Positions 16,845 through 25,315 of a stretch of 64,000 bases of DNA are shown piece after piece. Positions within the stretch are counted from its first letter, which is position 1. Each line of letters opens with the position of its first letter. The notes beneath the pieces were generated by a model. It searched no databases. It was given only the letters and a program-made list of their open reading frames with translations, and was not told the origin of the DNA. Origin of the DNA: Fibrobacter sp. (lineage in GTDB: Bacteria; Fibrobacterota; Fibrobacteria; Fibrobacterales; Fibrobacteraceae); contig JAFPWY010000001.1 of the NCBI GenBank assembly GCA_017412605.1, positions 1 to 64,000 on the forward strand, in the 5' to 3' direction. Made by a program: the position numbers and the translations under genes.

Positions 16845-17942
16845 ATGAAAAAATTTTTGTTCGCCGTTGCAATTTCACTTGCGCTTATCGCCTGCGGGGA
16901 TGATTCCTCTTCCAACGCAAATAACGGATCTGGCAAGTCCATAGGAGACGATGCCTTTTCATGGACAGTAGCGCTTTACGTCAACGAATCGGAACATATG
17001 CTGATAATGGGGCTTGAAGACTACGAAACCATGATGTGCGTCGTAGAAGAGCAAGGCTATACTTGGAAAACCGTACACATCACTGAAGAGCCGGATCCCA
17101 TGATGTACGAATTCCGTAACGACACGCTGATACTCTACGATATTTACAATGGCCAGCCAGAATTAGATGACGGTGACATACTGGTCGGCGGCACTGCGGG
17201 GAACCTCTATGGTACATGGACATACACCGGATGCGATTATAACAAGAATAATAACACGACTACATGCCATGAAAAGACCCTACGGTACACACTCCGCACC
17301 ATAACCTTCTCCAATGGAAAGGCCGAAATCTACTACAAGGTCTACTACGACCACTACTTAGAACACAACAGCGACTTCATGAATTCCTATTTCATGTCGT
17401 CACTCATCCGCACGCTCAACGGCAACTATCCCGAAGCCTACCTGTCCGATATCTGGCTCATGGATTCCTCGAGCGTGCAAGCCGCAACAGAAAAGGATAG
17501 AGTGGTATTTACATCAAAGACCAAGACAAGCGCCACCTTCGTGCTGGGCGACAAAACATATTCCGTCAACGTGATGCATGTGGATATGAACCTGAACCGC
17601 GAAGGTTTCTATGTCGCAAACGAGAACAGGGATGTCCAAGTGGAAGTGAGCGACGGCATTACAACCTGTACGGGCGAGTACTTCTCCCACTACATGAATG
17701 CCGACTACTGCAAGGTAGAATACAAAGACAACCTCAGCACGTATGAAAAAAATTACTCCAATGGCGAGCAGTTTATCGAGGCAGAAAAGTACAACCGCAG
17801 CAACGAAGAAGAATTCAAGCAGTGCATCACGGGTATCGCATACAAGAAGTACGACCCTCTTGATGGGTACTCCGCCCCCGAAGTCGCAAAAAAACTCAAG
17901 AAATATCGGAAAAAGCAGTTGCGTCCTTATAGCTTATTGTAA
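16845..17942 (+). CDS. Lipoprotein of the three-member paralogous family (member 3)
   Basis: 365 aa, the same length as the gene 39 nt upstream, from which it probably arose by tandem duplication. Lipobox LALIACGDDSSS. The linker after the lipobox is much shorter than in member 2 and the C-terminus has a basic extension of about 30 residues (APEVAKKLKKYRKK). No Shine-Dalgarno is evident; GATATTCTATC precedes the ATG. The AAA+ activator at 18023 follows after 80 nt and may be cotranscribed. Confidence 0.8.
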   Translation: MKKFLFAVAISLALIACGDDSSSNANNGSGKSIGDDAFSWTVALYVNESEHMLIMGLEDYETMMCVVEEQGYTWKTVHITEEPDPMMYEFRNDTLILYDIYNGQPELDDGDILVGGTAGNLYGTWTYTGCDYNKNNNTTTCHEKTLRYTLRTITFSNGKAEIYYKVYYDHYLEHNSDFMNSYFMSSLIRTLNGNYPEAYLSDIWLMDSSSVQAATEKDRVVFTSKTKTSATFVLGDKTYSVNVMHVDMNLNREGFYVANENRDVQVEVSDGITTCTGEYFSHYMNADYCKVEYKDNLSTYEKNYSNGEQFIEAEKYNRSNEEEFKQCITGIAYKKYDPLDGYSAPEVAKKLKKYRKKQLRPYSLL

Positions 17943-18022
17943 AAATTCCAATGCGAATGTAAAAAACATAATTTTTTTGGGATAAATTTCCCGATAAAAA
18001 CGTCATATAACTGAAAAGCTAT

Positions 18023-18961
18023 ATGAACTCGCACGAATCCATGTTACGCATCGCGGCAGACTCCGATATTTCGGTGCTTTTGCTTGGGGAATCCGGCTCC
18101 GGCAAGGAAGTCGCAGCACAATTTATCCACAATCACAGCAAGAGGGCTAACGGCCCATTTGTTGCACTTAACTGCGGCGCTATCGCGAAAGGGCTTGCCG
18201 AGAGTATTTTGGAAGGTTACCGCAAGGGCGCATTCACCGGAGCTTCCGAAGAACGCCTCGGTATTGTGCGTTCAGCGAACCATGGTACGCTCTTTTTGGA
18301 CGAAATCGGCGAGATGCCGCTCGAAACACAATGCAAGCTCCTGCGAATACTGCAAGAAAGGACTGTCACACCCATCGGTGATTACGAAGCTTTCCCGGTA
18401 GATTTCCGGCTCATCTGCGCCACCAATCGGGACTTACAGGCAGATATCAGTGCGGGCAATTTCCGCGAAGATCTCTTTTTCAGGATAAACGTTTTCCCCG
18501 TAACGATCCCACCTCTCCGAGAGCGCGCTGATTTTGAAAACATTGCCAATGACTTATGGTACGACGCCCAAAAGATTTATTCCACTATCCCTGACGCATC
18601 AAAAAAAGATAGGCATTTTGACGAATTCGAAATGTTCCTGCTCAGATCAAAACAATGGCCGGGCAATATCCGCCAGCTCAAAAATGTCATCCAGCGTTAC
18701 GCATTGCTCAAGCCGCATGGTTACTCGCTCTCGAGAATCCTTGACGACGAATTCTCAAAACTGGCCGCAGGAGAAAAGGGGCTGCCTTACGATGCACGGA
18801 TGCACGCCCCGGATTGGGAAATCATCGAGAAGGCTATCGAGTGCTACGGAGGCAACAAGAGCCAGGCGGCACATTCCCTCGGCATAAGCAGGGGCTGCCT
18901 TGCCTACCAAATAAAAAAGCGCACCGACGGTGCGCCGCAAGAAAATCCGTTGAGGAACTAG
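18023..18961 (+). CDS. Sigma-54-dependent activator AAA+ protein without N-terminal sensor
   Basis: 312 aa. The AAA+ domain starts almost at the N-terminus: Walker A GESGSGKE (about residues 23-30), the sigma-54 loop GAFTGA preceded by unusual ESILEGYRK, Walker B GTLFLDEIGE, and the arginine-finger region FREDLFFRINVFPVTIPPLRER. A Fis-type helix-turn-helix ends the protein (AIECYGGNKSQAAHSLGISR). It should remodel sigma-54 holoenzyme at enhancer-type promoters. Lacking a receiver, GAF or PAS domain, it is PspF-like and probably controlled by a partner or by its level. It lies 80 nt after a lipoprotein pair; its 3' end overlaps the convergent 18958 gene by 4 nt. Confidence 0.92.
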   Translation: MNSHESMLRIAADSDISVLLLGESGSGKEVAAQFIHNHSKRANGPFVALNCGAIAKGLAESILEGYRKGAFTGASEERLGIVRSANHGTLFLDEIGEMPLETQCKLLRILQERTVTPIGDYEAFPVDFRLICATNRDLQADISAGNFREDLFFRINVFPVTIPPLRERADFENIANDLWYDAQKIYSTIPDASKKDRHFDEFEMFLLRSKQWPGNIRQLKNVIQRYALLKPHGYSLSRILDDEFSKLAAGEKGLPYDARMHAPDWEIIEKAIECYGGNKSQAAHSLGISRGCLAYQIKKRTDGAPQENPLRN

Positions 18962-19866
18962 AACTTCATGCCAAGCGTGAAGAGGTGATTTCCACCATTG
19001 TAGGCTTTCCGGGGACTGTAGCCGTAATCGAAGACAATCGCACCGAACGCAAGCCCGACACCCGCGCTGATGCCGTCTTCGGTATCCGGGCGAATCGCAT
19101 AACCGCCACGCAGGTACAGGATTTCATAGAACGAAAGCTCGCCGCCAAAAAGCCACTGGGGATCGGTATCGGCACGGCGATAGGCGTCGGCAGAAAGGTG
19201 CAGCGCCCAGTTTTCTCCGAACGGGACCGTCCCTGTCAAGCCGGCCTGCAAAGCCATCGGCGGGTAGTTCTTCTCATCGATATACTTGGTCGCATAGCCT
19301 GCATTCGTGAGTGTCGTGGCAAAGGCAAGATAGCGGTTCACGCGGAACGATCCGCCCAGGTCACCCGCAAAGAGGAAACCGGTCTCGTCGTCGATAGTCT
19401 GGCTTGCGAAGCGTCCCGAAAAAGCCCAATTGAAAACTTTGTTCTTGCTGCCGAGCCCCGCCTGCAAAGCCCAGGCATAGGCGCCGAATTCCGAAGTTTC
19501 ATTTCCTTCTTCATCATAGCCCTTCAGGTCATCGTAACCCAGGTACTCGATGGCAAAGGAGGTCGCATACTTTTTCCAGAAAGGGAGACCATAATAGACG
19601 GAGGTATAGCTCCCTGCGTTGGCCTCGTCAAAGACAATCTGGTTCAACCCGATTTCGGCACTGGAAGCAGTGCTCATGGCAAGCGGATTCCGCGATACTT
19701 CCGATACGCGCCCGGCATCGGCGACACCGGCTCCGGACATGGCTGCAGACCTGGCCGAGGCCGACATGGAAAGAAATTTCATTGTAACGCCATCGTTATT
19801 CCAATATTCCCCAGCAAAAGCGAGGGAACCAGCAGCGAGGGCAAGTGCGAGGAATCTCTTGAACAT
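18958..19866 (-). CDS. PorV/PorQ-family outer membrane protein
   Basis: 302 aa. Signal peptide MFKRFLALALAAGSLAFAG. The mature start has the family-typical MSASARSAAMSGAGVADA then NPLAMS, and the rest is barrel-like (FadL/PorV fold) ending GNHLFTLGMKF. Family members act in type IX secretion (PorV shuttles cargo, PorQ attaches it) or are generic barrels. That fits the sorting domain on the SGNH hydrolase at 4113. The ATG at 19866 is preferred to the TTG at 19884; neither has a Shine-Dalgarno. Confidence 0.72.
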   Translation of the reverse strand: MFKRFLALALAAGSLAFAGEYWNNDGVTMKFLSMSASARSAAMSGAGVADAGRVSEVSRNPLAMSTASSAEIGLNQIVFDEANAGSYTSVYYGLPFWKKYATSFAIEYLGYDDLKGYDEEGNETSEFGAYAWALQAGLGSKNKVFNWAFSGRFASQTIDDETGFLFAGDLGGSFRVNRYLAFATTLTNAGYATKYIDEKNYPPMALQAGLTGTVPFGENWALHLSADAYRRADTDPQWLFGGELSFYEILYLRGGYAIRPDTEDGISAGVGLAFGAIVFDYGYSPRKAYNGGNHLFTLGMKF

Positions 19867-19890
19867 ACGGAGAATAAGATACAAAAAAAA

Positions 19891-20090
19891 GGGGCTAGAG
19901 ATTAGGGGCTAGGATCTAGAATCTAGAGCTTTGAGGTGTGAGGTCGGTCGCTTTGTGGTATGGGATAGTAGGAAGTGATTAGGGGTTAGGATTTAGGGAG
20001 AAATATCACGGCTTCGCCGTCTGTTACTAACGCACGAAGTGCGTGATTCTTTTCACTAGCCTCTAGTCTCTATTCTCTAGTCTCTCAAAG
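19891..20090. repeat. CTAGAG/CTCTAG-type intergenic repeat, both arms
   Basis: The left arm is purine-rich (permutations of GGGGCTAGAG, GATTAGGGG, AGGATCTAGAATCTAGAG), and the right arm is its pyrimidine-rich counterpart (CCTCTAGTCTCTATTCTCT). Two small hairpins lie between: ACGGCTTCGCCGT (20008-20020) and CGCACGAAGTGCG (20031-20043). Related elements are at 41011-41138, 47861-47910 and inside secA. Confidence 0.75.
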
Positions 20091-20105
20091 ACTCACTGCT
20101 CGAGC

Positions 20106-21641
20106 CTATTTCCTCCACCCTTCCATGATTTTCATGCAGCCGGCGAGGAGTTCGGCGGAGCGGTCCTTCGACTCGGTTTCCACGTAGCAGCGGAACTCGG
20201 GAGCGTTGCCGCTCGGGCGCAGGTGCACGATATCGCCGGAATCGAATTCCATGCGGTAGCCGTCGGTCTCGTCGATGGAGACAACTTCTCCATGGAACGG
20301 CTGCGGCGCGGGGCCATCCTTGGGTTTGAACTTGGAAGGCACTGCGGTAAGTGCTCCGAACAACTTTGCGCCCAGTTTCTGCTCGCGGATTTCAGCAAGC
20401 TTCGCCTTCGAGGTCTCGGTCGGGAATTCCTTGAGGCGGTCGCTGAGCGTGAAACGCTTCGGGAGTTTCTTGAGCAGGTCGACGACGCACATCTTCTGTT
20501 CGCGGACCATCACCATCACGGCAAGCATCGGGAGGAGCGCGTCGCGGGTCGGGAGAGCCGGCAGCGTGCGGGTACCGTCTTCAAATTTGCGAGTCAAGTT
20601 CGTCTGCAGCAGGAATCCGCCATTCGCCTCGTAACCGGCGACAGAAACGCTCGGGTCGTTCGCGTCGACCAGGCTTTCCATGCCAGCAATCACGTAGGGG
20701 CTGCCGATGCGGGTGCGGCAAATCTTCTCGAAGCTGCCGGACTTTTCGAGCGACGTGTTGCAACTCACCGGAGTTGCAATGCGCTTGATGTGAAGCGCCT
20801 GGGCAGCGAGGATGCCCAGCACGTCGCCACGCAGCCACATGCCAACATCGTCTGCCAAAAGCGGGCGGTCGCTGTCGCCGTCCGTGCTGAAAATCGCGTC
20901 GACGAAGTCCTTGTGCGCGAAGTCGCGGGCAAGGTCTTCGTCTTCCTTGCGAATCGCCTCGGTATCGACCGGGATAAACGTCTCGCTGCGCGCGAAGGGC
21001 TTCACCGTGGCACCCAGGCTTTCGAGCACCTTCACCACAATATCGCGGCCTACGGCGGAATGCTGGTACACGCCGATGGTGAGGCCCGAGAGCGCCTTCG
21101 TGCCAAAGAATTCCGGGTAACGCTTGCAGTAATTCTCTTCAGCTTCTGCTTCGACTGCCGGGAGCGCGGGCGCATTCTTCAGCATGCCCTGAGCATCAAA
21201 AATGCCTTCGTCAAAATCCACCGCCTGCGAAACGATTCCCTGTTCGTCCTTCTTGGAAATCTCGCCCTTCGGGTGGTTGAACTTGATTCCGTTGCGGTCG
21301 GCCGGGATGTGGCTTCCCGTGACCATGATGGTCGGGAGCGCCTTGTCGATGCCGTACAGCGCAATCGCCGGACTCGGGATGCGGCCGCAGTAGATGACCT
21401 TCCATGCACTGTCCTCGCCCGCCTTCACGAGCGCCTTCAAGATACGTTCGGTACTGGGGCGCAGGTCACCCGCGATCGCAATCGTATGCTCGCAGTTGTA
21501 GCTAGCTTCGCAGTACTTGATAAAGCAACGCGCATACACATAGCACACGCGGTCCGTCATCGCGGTCACCAGGCCGCGGGCACCGCTCGTGCCAAAAGCC
21601 ACGCCGGACTGTTTCATTACCTCTTGCATCGAAACGCTCAT
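20106..21641 (-). CDS. Phosphohexomutase (phosphomannomutase/phosphoglucomutase family)
   Basis: 511 aa. Interconverts hexose 1- and 6-phosphates for cell-surface polysaccharide or glycogen precursors. Domain 1 starts FGTSGARG; the phosphoserine loop reads TGSHIPADRNGIK where the family norm is TASHNP, so Ser is kept but Asn becomes Ile; the metal loop is STDGDSDRP; the sugar loop is GYEANGGF; the phosphate-binding loop is RPSGNAPEFR. All four alpha-D-phosphohexomutase domains are present. RBS TTGAGG precedes the ATG. Which sugar is used cannot be told. Confidence 0.88.
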   Translation of the reverse strand: MSVSMQEVMKQSGVAFGTSGARGLVTAMTDRVCYVYARCFIKYCEASYNCEHTIAIAGDLRPSTERILKALVKAGEDSAWKVIYCGRIPSPAIALYGIDKALPTIMVTGSHIPADRNGIKFNHPKGEISKKDEQGIVSQAVDFDEGIFDAQGMLKNAPALPAVEAEAEENYCKRYPEFFGTKALSGLTIGVYQHSAVGRDIVVKVLESLGATVKPFARSETFIPVDTEAIRKEDEDLARDFAHKDFVDAIFSTDGDSDRPLLADDVGMWLRGDVLGILAAQALHIKRIATPVSCNTSLEKSGSFEKICRTRIGSPYVIAGMESLVDANDPSVSVAGYEANGGFLLQTNLTRKFEDGTRTLPALPTRDALLPMLAVMVMVREQKMCVVDLLKKLPKRFTLSDRLKEFPTETSKAKLAEIREQKLGAKLFGALTAVPSKFKPKDGPAPQPFHGEVVSIDETDGYRMEFDSGDIVHLRPSGNAPEFRCYVETESKDRSAELLAGCMKIMEGWRK

Positions 21642-21732
21642 ATAAACCTCAAGATATAGTGGCCAGTGGTCAGAGTCACGACCACTGGGCCTGTTGTTTT
21701 ACGAGCTAAAAGATATAAAAATGGGTACCGGA

Positions 21733-22947
21733 TTACGGAGCATCATTCTTGATGCAACGAATGTAGGCACCCGTAATTTTATGTCCATTATCGGACACTG
21801 TAACAGAATCATCATGGAAAGCCCAAAGCCAGGCATATTCATATTTGTCGCTACTATCCGTGATTTCATATTCCGTAGATGACCAGAAAAGCGATTCTTC
21901 TTCCAAGGATCTGTAATATTCATGATAATCATACGCACCACCCATCTGATTCATAAAATATGATTTGTATTCGGGGTGCTCGTTGACAAAATCAAAAAGG
22001 TCTTCCCATTCCCCATAACTCGGAAGATGTGTTCCCTCAGGACAGATTCCTTGGTACGGCAAGGAAATTTCGCCCAATTCTTCCGAGTTGTACTTCTCGT
22101 CAATAGCCATCGCCTGAGCCCAAGTGTAAAGACGGCCATATCTCTCGCAGTTGGAAGGATCGTCGTCATAGCACCTGCTCCCTTCCACGAACACGTGCAA
22201 ATCCCTTGTCATCCAATACTGGGAATTAATCTCTACAAACTCATAATCCTCAATTGGGGCGACAACGACCTGTTTACTCGAAGACGACTGTTGTTTTTCG
22301 GAACTCGAGGACGAGCCCTTTTTCTCGGAACTTGAAGACGATTGTTTTTTCTTGGAACTCGAGGAGGACTGATTTTTTTCGGAACTTGAAGACGACTGAA
22401 TCTCTTCGGAACTCGAAGAAACCTCCATGTCATCGGATTCATTGCTAGAAGAACTAGATTCTACTTCGGCATCGGATTTAGCTTCGCGATAATAAGCATC
22501 CCCGTTTTCTTCTTTGCAAAGGCACCTATCCATAGTCCAGAAGCCCATATCCGTAATTATGGCACTAAAGGGCCCTTCAGTCGTCAGTTTAAACTTGCAT
22601 CCCGAAATTGCGACGTCAAAATCCCATGCGTTGCTTTTTTCGCTTAATGTGATTTCAAAATGGTTTAGTCTTGAATTATACCTTACGGAACAAGACATCT
22701 CAATATCGTAGGTATCAAATAAATCTACAGCATAGTCACAAATTTGATTTTTTATATAGCTGTTTTCCGAAAGCGAGGTAGACCAAACATCATCCTCGAT
22801 ATCGAATTTTTCAACACAACGGTCGTTTGTGGATTCTTCTTGGTGTTCTTCTTCAGATTTCAAAAAACCGACATCGCCGGAACTTTCTCCACACCCCGAC
22901 AACAGAACGAACATAAACGAAGCAACAATAACAAGGATACGCTTCAT
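21733..22947 (-). CDS. Lipoprotein with Fibrobacter major paralogous domain (TIGR02145 type)
   Basis: 404 aa. The ATG at 22945-22947 has AGGAGG; upstream codons are ignored. Signal peptide with lipobox VLLSGCGES. An N-terminal domain of about 150 residues with several Cys is followed by a hypervariable-looking Ser linker with nine-residue repeats (SSSSSEKNQ, SSSSSKKKQ and so on). The C-terminal domain (about 250-404) has the family hallmarks YWMTRDLHVF, RLYTWAQAMAI, QGICPEGTHLPSYGEWEDLF, LFWSSTEY and final YIRCIKND. Such proteins are abundant on the Fibrobacter surface; their role is unknown. Confidence 0.88.
   Translation of the reverse strand: MKRILVIVASFMFVLLSGCGESSGDVGFLKSEEEHQEESTNDRCVEKFDIEDDVWSTSLSENSYIKNQICDYAVDLFDTYDIEMSCSVRYNSRLNHFEITLSEKSNAWDFDVAISGCKFKLTTEGPFSAIITDMGFWTMDRCLCKEENGDAYYREAKSDAEVESSSSSNESDDMEVSSSSEEIQSSSSSEKNQSSSSSKKKQSSSSSEKKGSSSSSEKQQSSSSKQVVVAPIEDYEFVEINSQYWMTRDLHVFVEGSRCYDDDPSNCERYGRLYTWAQAMAIDEKYNSEELGEISLPYQGICPEGTHLPSYGEWEDLFDFVNEHPEYKSYFMNQMGGAYDYHEYYRSLEEESLFWSSTEYEITDSSDKYEYAWLWAFHDDSVTVSDNGHKITGAYIRCIKNDAP
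22272..22470. repeat. Tandem 27-nt coding repeat (polyserine linker)
   Basis: About five imperfect 27-nt units encode SSSSS followed by four charged or polar residues. Unit sequences differ at synonymous and non-synonymous sites. The number of units could change by slippage and alter linker length in the surface lipoprotein. Confidence 0.75.
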
Positions 22948-23099
22948 ATCCACATTTCCTCCTAATAAAGAGAAATACTTTATCTTAATATAAAAACGTT
23001 TTAACAAAAAATAAAAAGCGGGATCAAAAAAAATCCTTATCCGCAGAAAACCAAGGAAAAACTCCTTTTTTCTCTTATAAGGGGATTTTTGTCGCGCTA

Positions 23100-24197
23100 T
23101 TAACCGGCGGTGATGATGGCCGAGGCGACGACACCTGCATCGGCATAGAGCACGAGCACCTGGCCCGGGGCCGAGGCGAACTGCGGTTCGTCGAAACGGA
23201 CGCGGATTAGGCCTTTCTGCGTGTCGAGAGCCTCGATATGGGCGGGAGCGCCCTTGTGGCCGAGGCGGATGTGCGCCGTCAGTTCGCCCTGGAGCAGCGG
23301 AGAGCTTTCCGATACCATCAGGTTCAGGTCCACGCCGGAAACTTCGGTGCAGTTCAGCGCGCTGCGGGGCCCGAGAATCACCTGGTTCTTTTTCACGTCA
23401 ATCGCCACCACAAAGAGGGGCTCGGGCTGGCCGCCAATGTTCAAGCCTTTGCGCTGACCGATAGTGTAGTGGATGATACCCTTGTGCTGGCCGAGCACCT
23501 TGCCCTGCATGTCCACGAAGTCGCCGGGAACGTTGTCGGATTCGTCGAAAAGAACGGAATAGTCCCCGCATTCGAGGAAGTCCATGCTCTCCTTCTTGGT
23601 GGCAAAATCAATCCAGCCGATTTGCTTGGCGAGTTCCTTCACCTCGACCTTCGTCATGCCGCCCAGCGGGAAGATGACCGTCGAAAGCTGTTCCGCGGTA
23701 AGGCGAGAGAGGAAGTACGTCTGGTCCTTGCCGTGGTCGAGAGCGGCGTACAAAAAGGGAACGTCGGGGTTCTTGAATTCGAGACGGGCGTAGTGGCCGG
23801 TGGCGAAGTAGTCGAAGTCGATTCCCATGCGGCGGGCCGCTGTCTGGAGCGCACCGAACTTGATGTACTGATTGCAGCGCACGCACGGGTTGGGGGTGCG
23901 CCCGGCGCGGTATTCCGCACGGAAGTAATCAAGGACCTGGCGCTTGTATTCCTCGGAAATGCGCACCACGTGATGCGGAATTCCGAGCCGGTCGGCGACC
24001 GTCTTCGCTTCGGCAATGCTCGCATCTTCGCCGGGGCCAAAACAGCCCTCGCGGCCTTCCACGTGCGGCATGTCGATGGAACCGTCCCACGTGGCCATCG
24101 TCATACCGATGACCTCGTAACCCTGCTGTTTTAGTAGGAAAGCGGCGAGGGCGGAGTCCACTCCGCCGGAAAGTCCGACTGCTACCTTCTTTGTCAT
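23100..24197 (-). CDS. mnmA: tRNA-specific 2-thiouridylase
   Basis: 365 aa. Thiolates U34 of tRNAs for Lys, Glu and Gln. The PP-loop is GLSGGVDS (8-15). The first catalytic or cluster cysteine lies in GRTPNPCVRC (Cys105, Cys108). The usual second-cysteine motif (S-x-x-x-C-F) is altered: residues 204-212 read SMDFLECGD, with Cys210 two positions after the usual site. GHYAR, HGKDQTYFL and YTIGQRKGL are all present. The protein is otherwise full length. It lies 39 nt after nadA on the same strand and is probably cotranscribed. An orphan MnmA-like subgroup is possible, but no other candidate for this role is in the window. Confidence 0.9.
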   Translation of the reverse strand: MTKKVAVGLSGGVDSALAAFLLKQQGYEVIGMTMATWDGSIDMPHVEGREGCFGPGEDASIAEAKTVADRLGIPHHVVRISEEYKRQVLDYFRAEYRAGRTPNPCVRCNQYIKFGALQTAARRMGIDFDYFATGHYARLEFKNPDVPFLYAALDHGKDQTYFLSRLTAEQLSTVIFPLGGMTKVEVKELAKQIGWIDFATKKESMDFLECGDYSVLFDESDNVPGDFVDMQGKVLGQHKGIIHYTIGQRKGLNIGGQPEPLFVVAIDVKKNQVILGPRSALNCTEVSGVDLNLMVSESSPLLQGELTAHIRLGHKGAPAHIEALDTQKGLIRVRFDEPQFASAPGQVLVLYADAGVVASAIITAG

Positions 24198-24236
24198 GCT
24201 CTTGCCTGCTTTCTTTCGCGGGTTGGAAATTTTCGC

Positions 24237-25253
24237 CTAGAGGTTTGCGTAATGGAACATCGCGTCGATGCACTTCTTGGCCTTCACGCGGATGTCCTCG
24301 TCGAGTTCCACGCGGTTCGCCTGTTCAGGGTGACGCAGCGTCTCGAGGATGTTTTCAAGAGAATTGGACTTCATGTACTTGCACATGCTGCAGCTACCGA
24401 TGAATTCCATGTCGGGGTGCTCGTAGTGCATGCGGGCATTGAGGCCACATTCCGTAAGGAGAAGCACCTTGCTCTTGGGCGGGAGACCGTCGATGTACTT
24501 GACCATCTGGCCGGTACTGCCCACAAAATCGCTGTAGAATGCCGCAGACGGGTTGCATTCGGGGTGGCTCACCACCTTGAGGCCCGGGTTTTGGCTGCGG
24601 AAGAACTGGATGAGTTCGGCATCGTAGGTTTCGTGGACGTAGCAGCTGCCCGTGTAAAGCACGATATCCTTCTTGACACCACGGCTTTCCATTTCACTGA
24701 TGATGTTCTGGCCCATGAGCTTGTCGGGCACAAAACAAATCTTGTCGTTCGGGTAGGCTTCCACAATCTTCATCACGTTGCCGCTCGTGACGCACACATC
24801 ACAGGCCGCCTTCACGTCGGCGGTGGTGTTGATATAGCAGATGAAGGCATGGTCCGGGTACTTTTCGCGGAGCGCCATCACGTCTTTGCCGGTAATGGAA
24901 TCGGCAAGGCTACAGCCGGTGAGCTTGCCTGGGATGAGCACGTCCTTTTCGGGGCTCAAAATCTTGGCCGTCTCGCCCATGAAGCGGACAGCGGAAAACA
25001 GAATCGTCTTCTGCGGGACCTTCGTCGCATCTTCGCTGAGCTTGTAGCTGTCGCCCGTATAGTCGGCGACGCCGAGCACGATTTCGGGAGCACAATAGCT
25101 GTGTGCGAGGATGACAGTGTCCTGGTCCTTCTTGCGCTCGTTGATTTCGTTGATCAGCGGGAGCATCTGGTCGACCTTTTCCCTGGTGTAGTGGCAAAGG
25201 ACGGCGCCCGGCTGGATCTTGTTCAGTCTGTTGAAGAGTTCGTCTGCGGTCAT
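24237..25253 (-). CDS. nadA: Quinolinate synthase
   Basis: 338 aa. Iron-sulfur enzyme that condenses iminoaspartate with dihydroxyacetone phosphate to quinolinate in NAD biosynthesis. The ATG at 25251-25253 is preferred to an in-frame start at 25316, which lies inside the cysK terminator. Cysteines in LTGCSLADSI, LTECGLNAR and GSCSMCKYM fit cluster ligands; substrate-binding features include AHSYC, VRFMGETAKIL and SHPECNP. No Shine-Dalgarno is present; TATATTTG lies 4 nt before the ATG. The usual partner nadB is not in the window. Confidence 0.95.
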   Translation of the reverse strand: MTADELFNRLNKIQPGAVLCHYTREKVDQMLPLINEINERKKDQDTVILAHSYCAPEIVLGVADYTGDSYKLSEDATKVPQKTILFSAVRFMGETAKILSPEKDVLIPGKLTGCSLADSITGKDVMALREKYPDHAFICYINTTADVKAACDVCVTSGNVMKIVEAYPNDKICFVPDKLMGQNIISEMESRGVKKDIVLYTGSCYVHETYDAELIQFFRSQNPGLKVVSHPECNPSAAFYSDFVGSTGQMVKYIDGLPPKSKVLLLTECGLNARMHYEHPDMEFIGSCSMCKYMKSNSLENILETLRHPEQANRVELDEDIRVKAKKCIDAMFHYANL

Positions 25254-25257
25254 AATC

Positions 25258-25265
25258 CAAATATA
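25258..25265 (-). promoter_or_regulatory. TATATTTG promoter box of nadA
   Basis: On the minus strand TATATTTG ends 4 nt before the nadA ATG and overlaps the T run of the cysK terminator. Transcription should begin at or next to the start codon, giving a leaderless message. Inferred from position and repetition of this motif elsewhere. Confidence 0.5.
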
Positions 25266-25300
25266 AAAAATAGGGCTCCGAGCGTAAAGCCCGGAGCCCT
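25264..25300 (-). terminator. Terminator of metY-cysK
   Basis: Stem AGGGCTCCG / CGGAGCCCT with an 11-nt loop, followed on the minus strand by ATTTTTTAT. It abuts the nadA promoter box. Confidence 0.88.
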
Positions 25301-25315
25301 TGGAGATATATTCCA

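Noticed and set aside
15600-18022. Sigma-54 (-24/-12) promoters for the lipoprotein pair
   Set aside because: No TGGCAC-N5-TTGC-like element was found in the upstream regions.
20223-21659. 478-codon plus-strand open frame opposite the phosphohexomutase gene
   Set aside because: Shadow; the minus-strand product carries all family motifs.
22272-22470. Possible CRISPR array from regular repeats
   Set aside because: The 27-nt units are contiguous, without spacers, and lie in frame in a lipoprotein linker.
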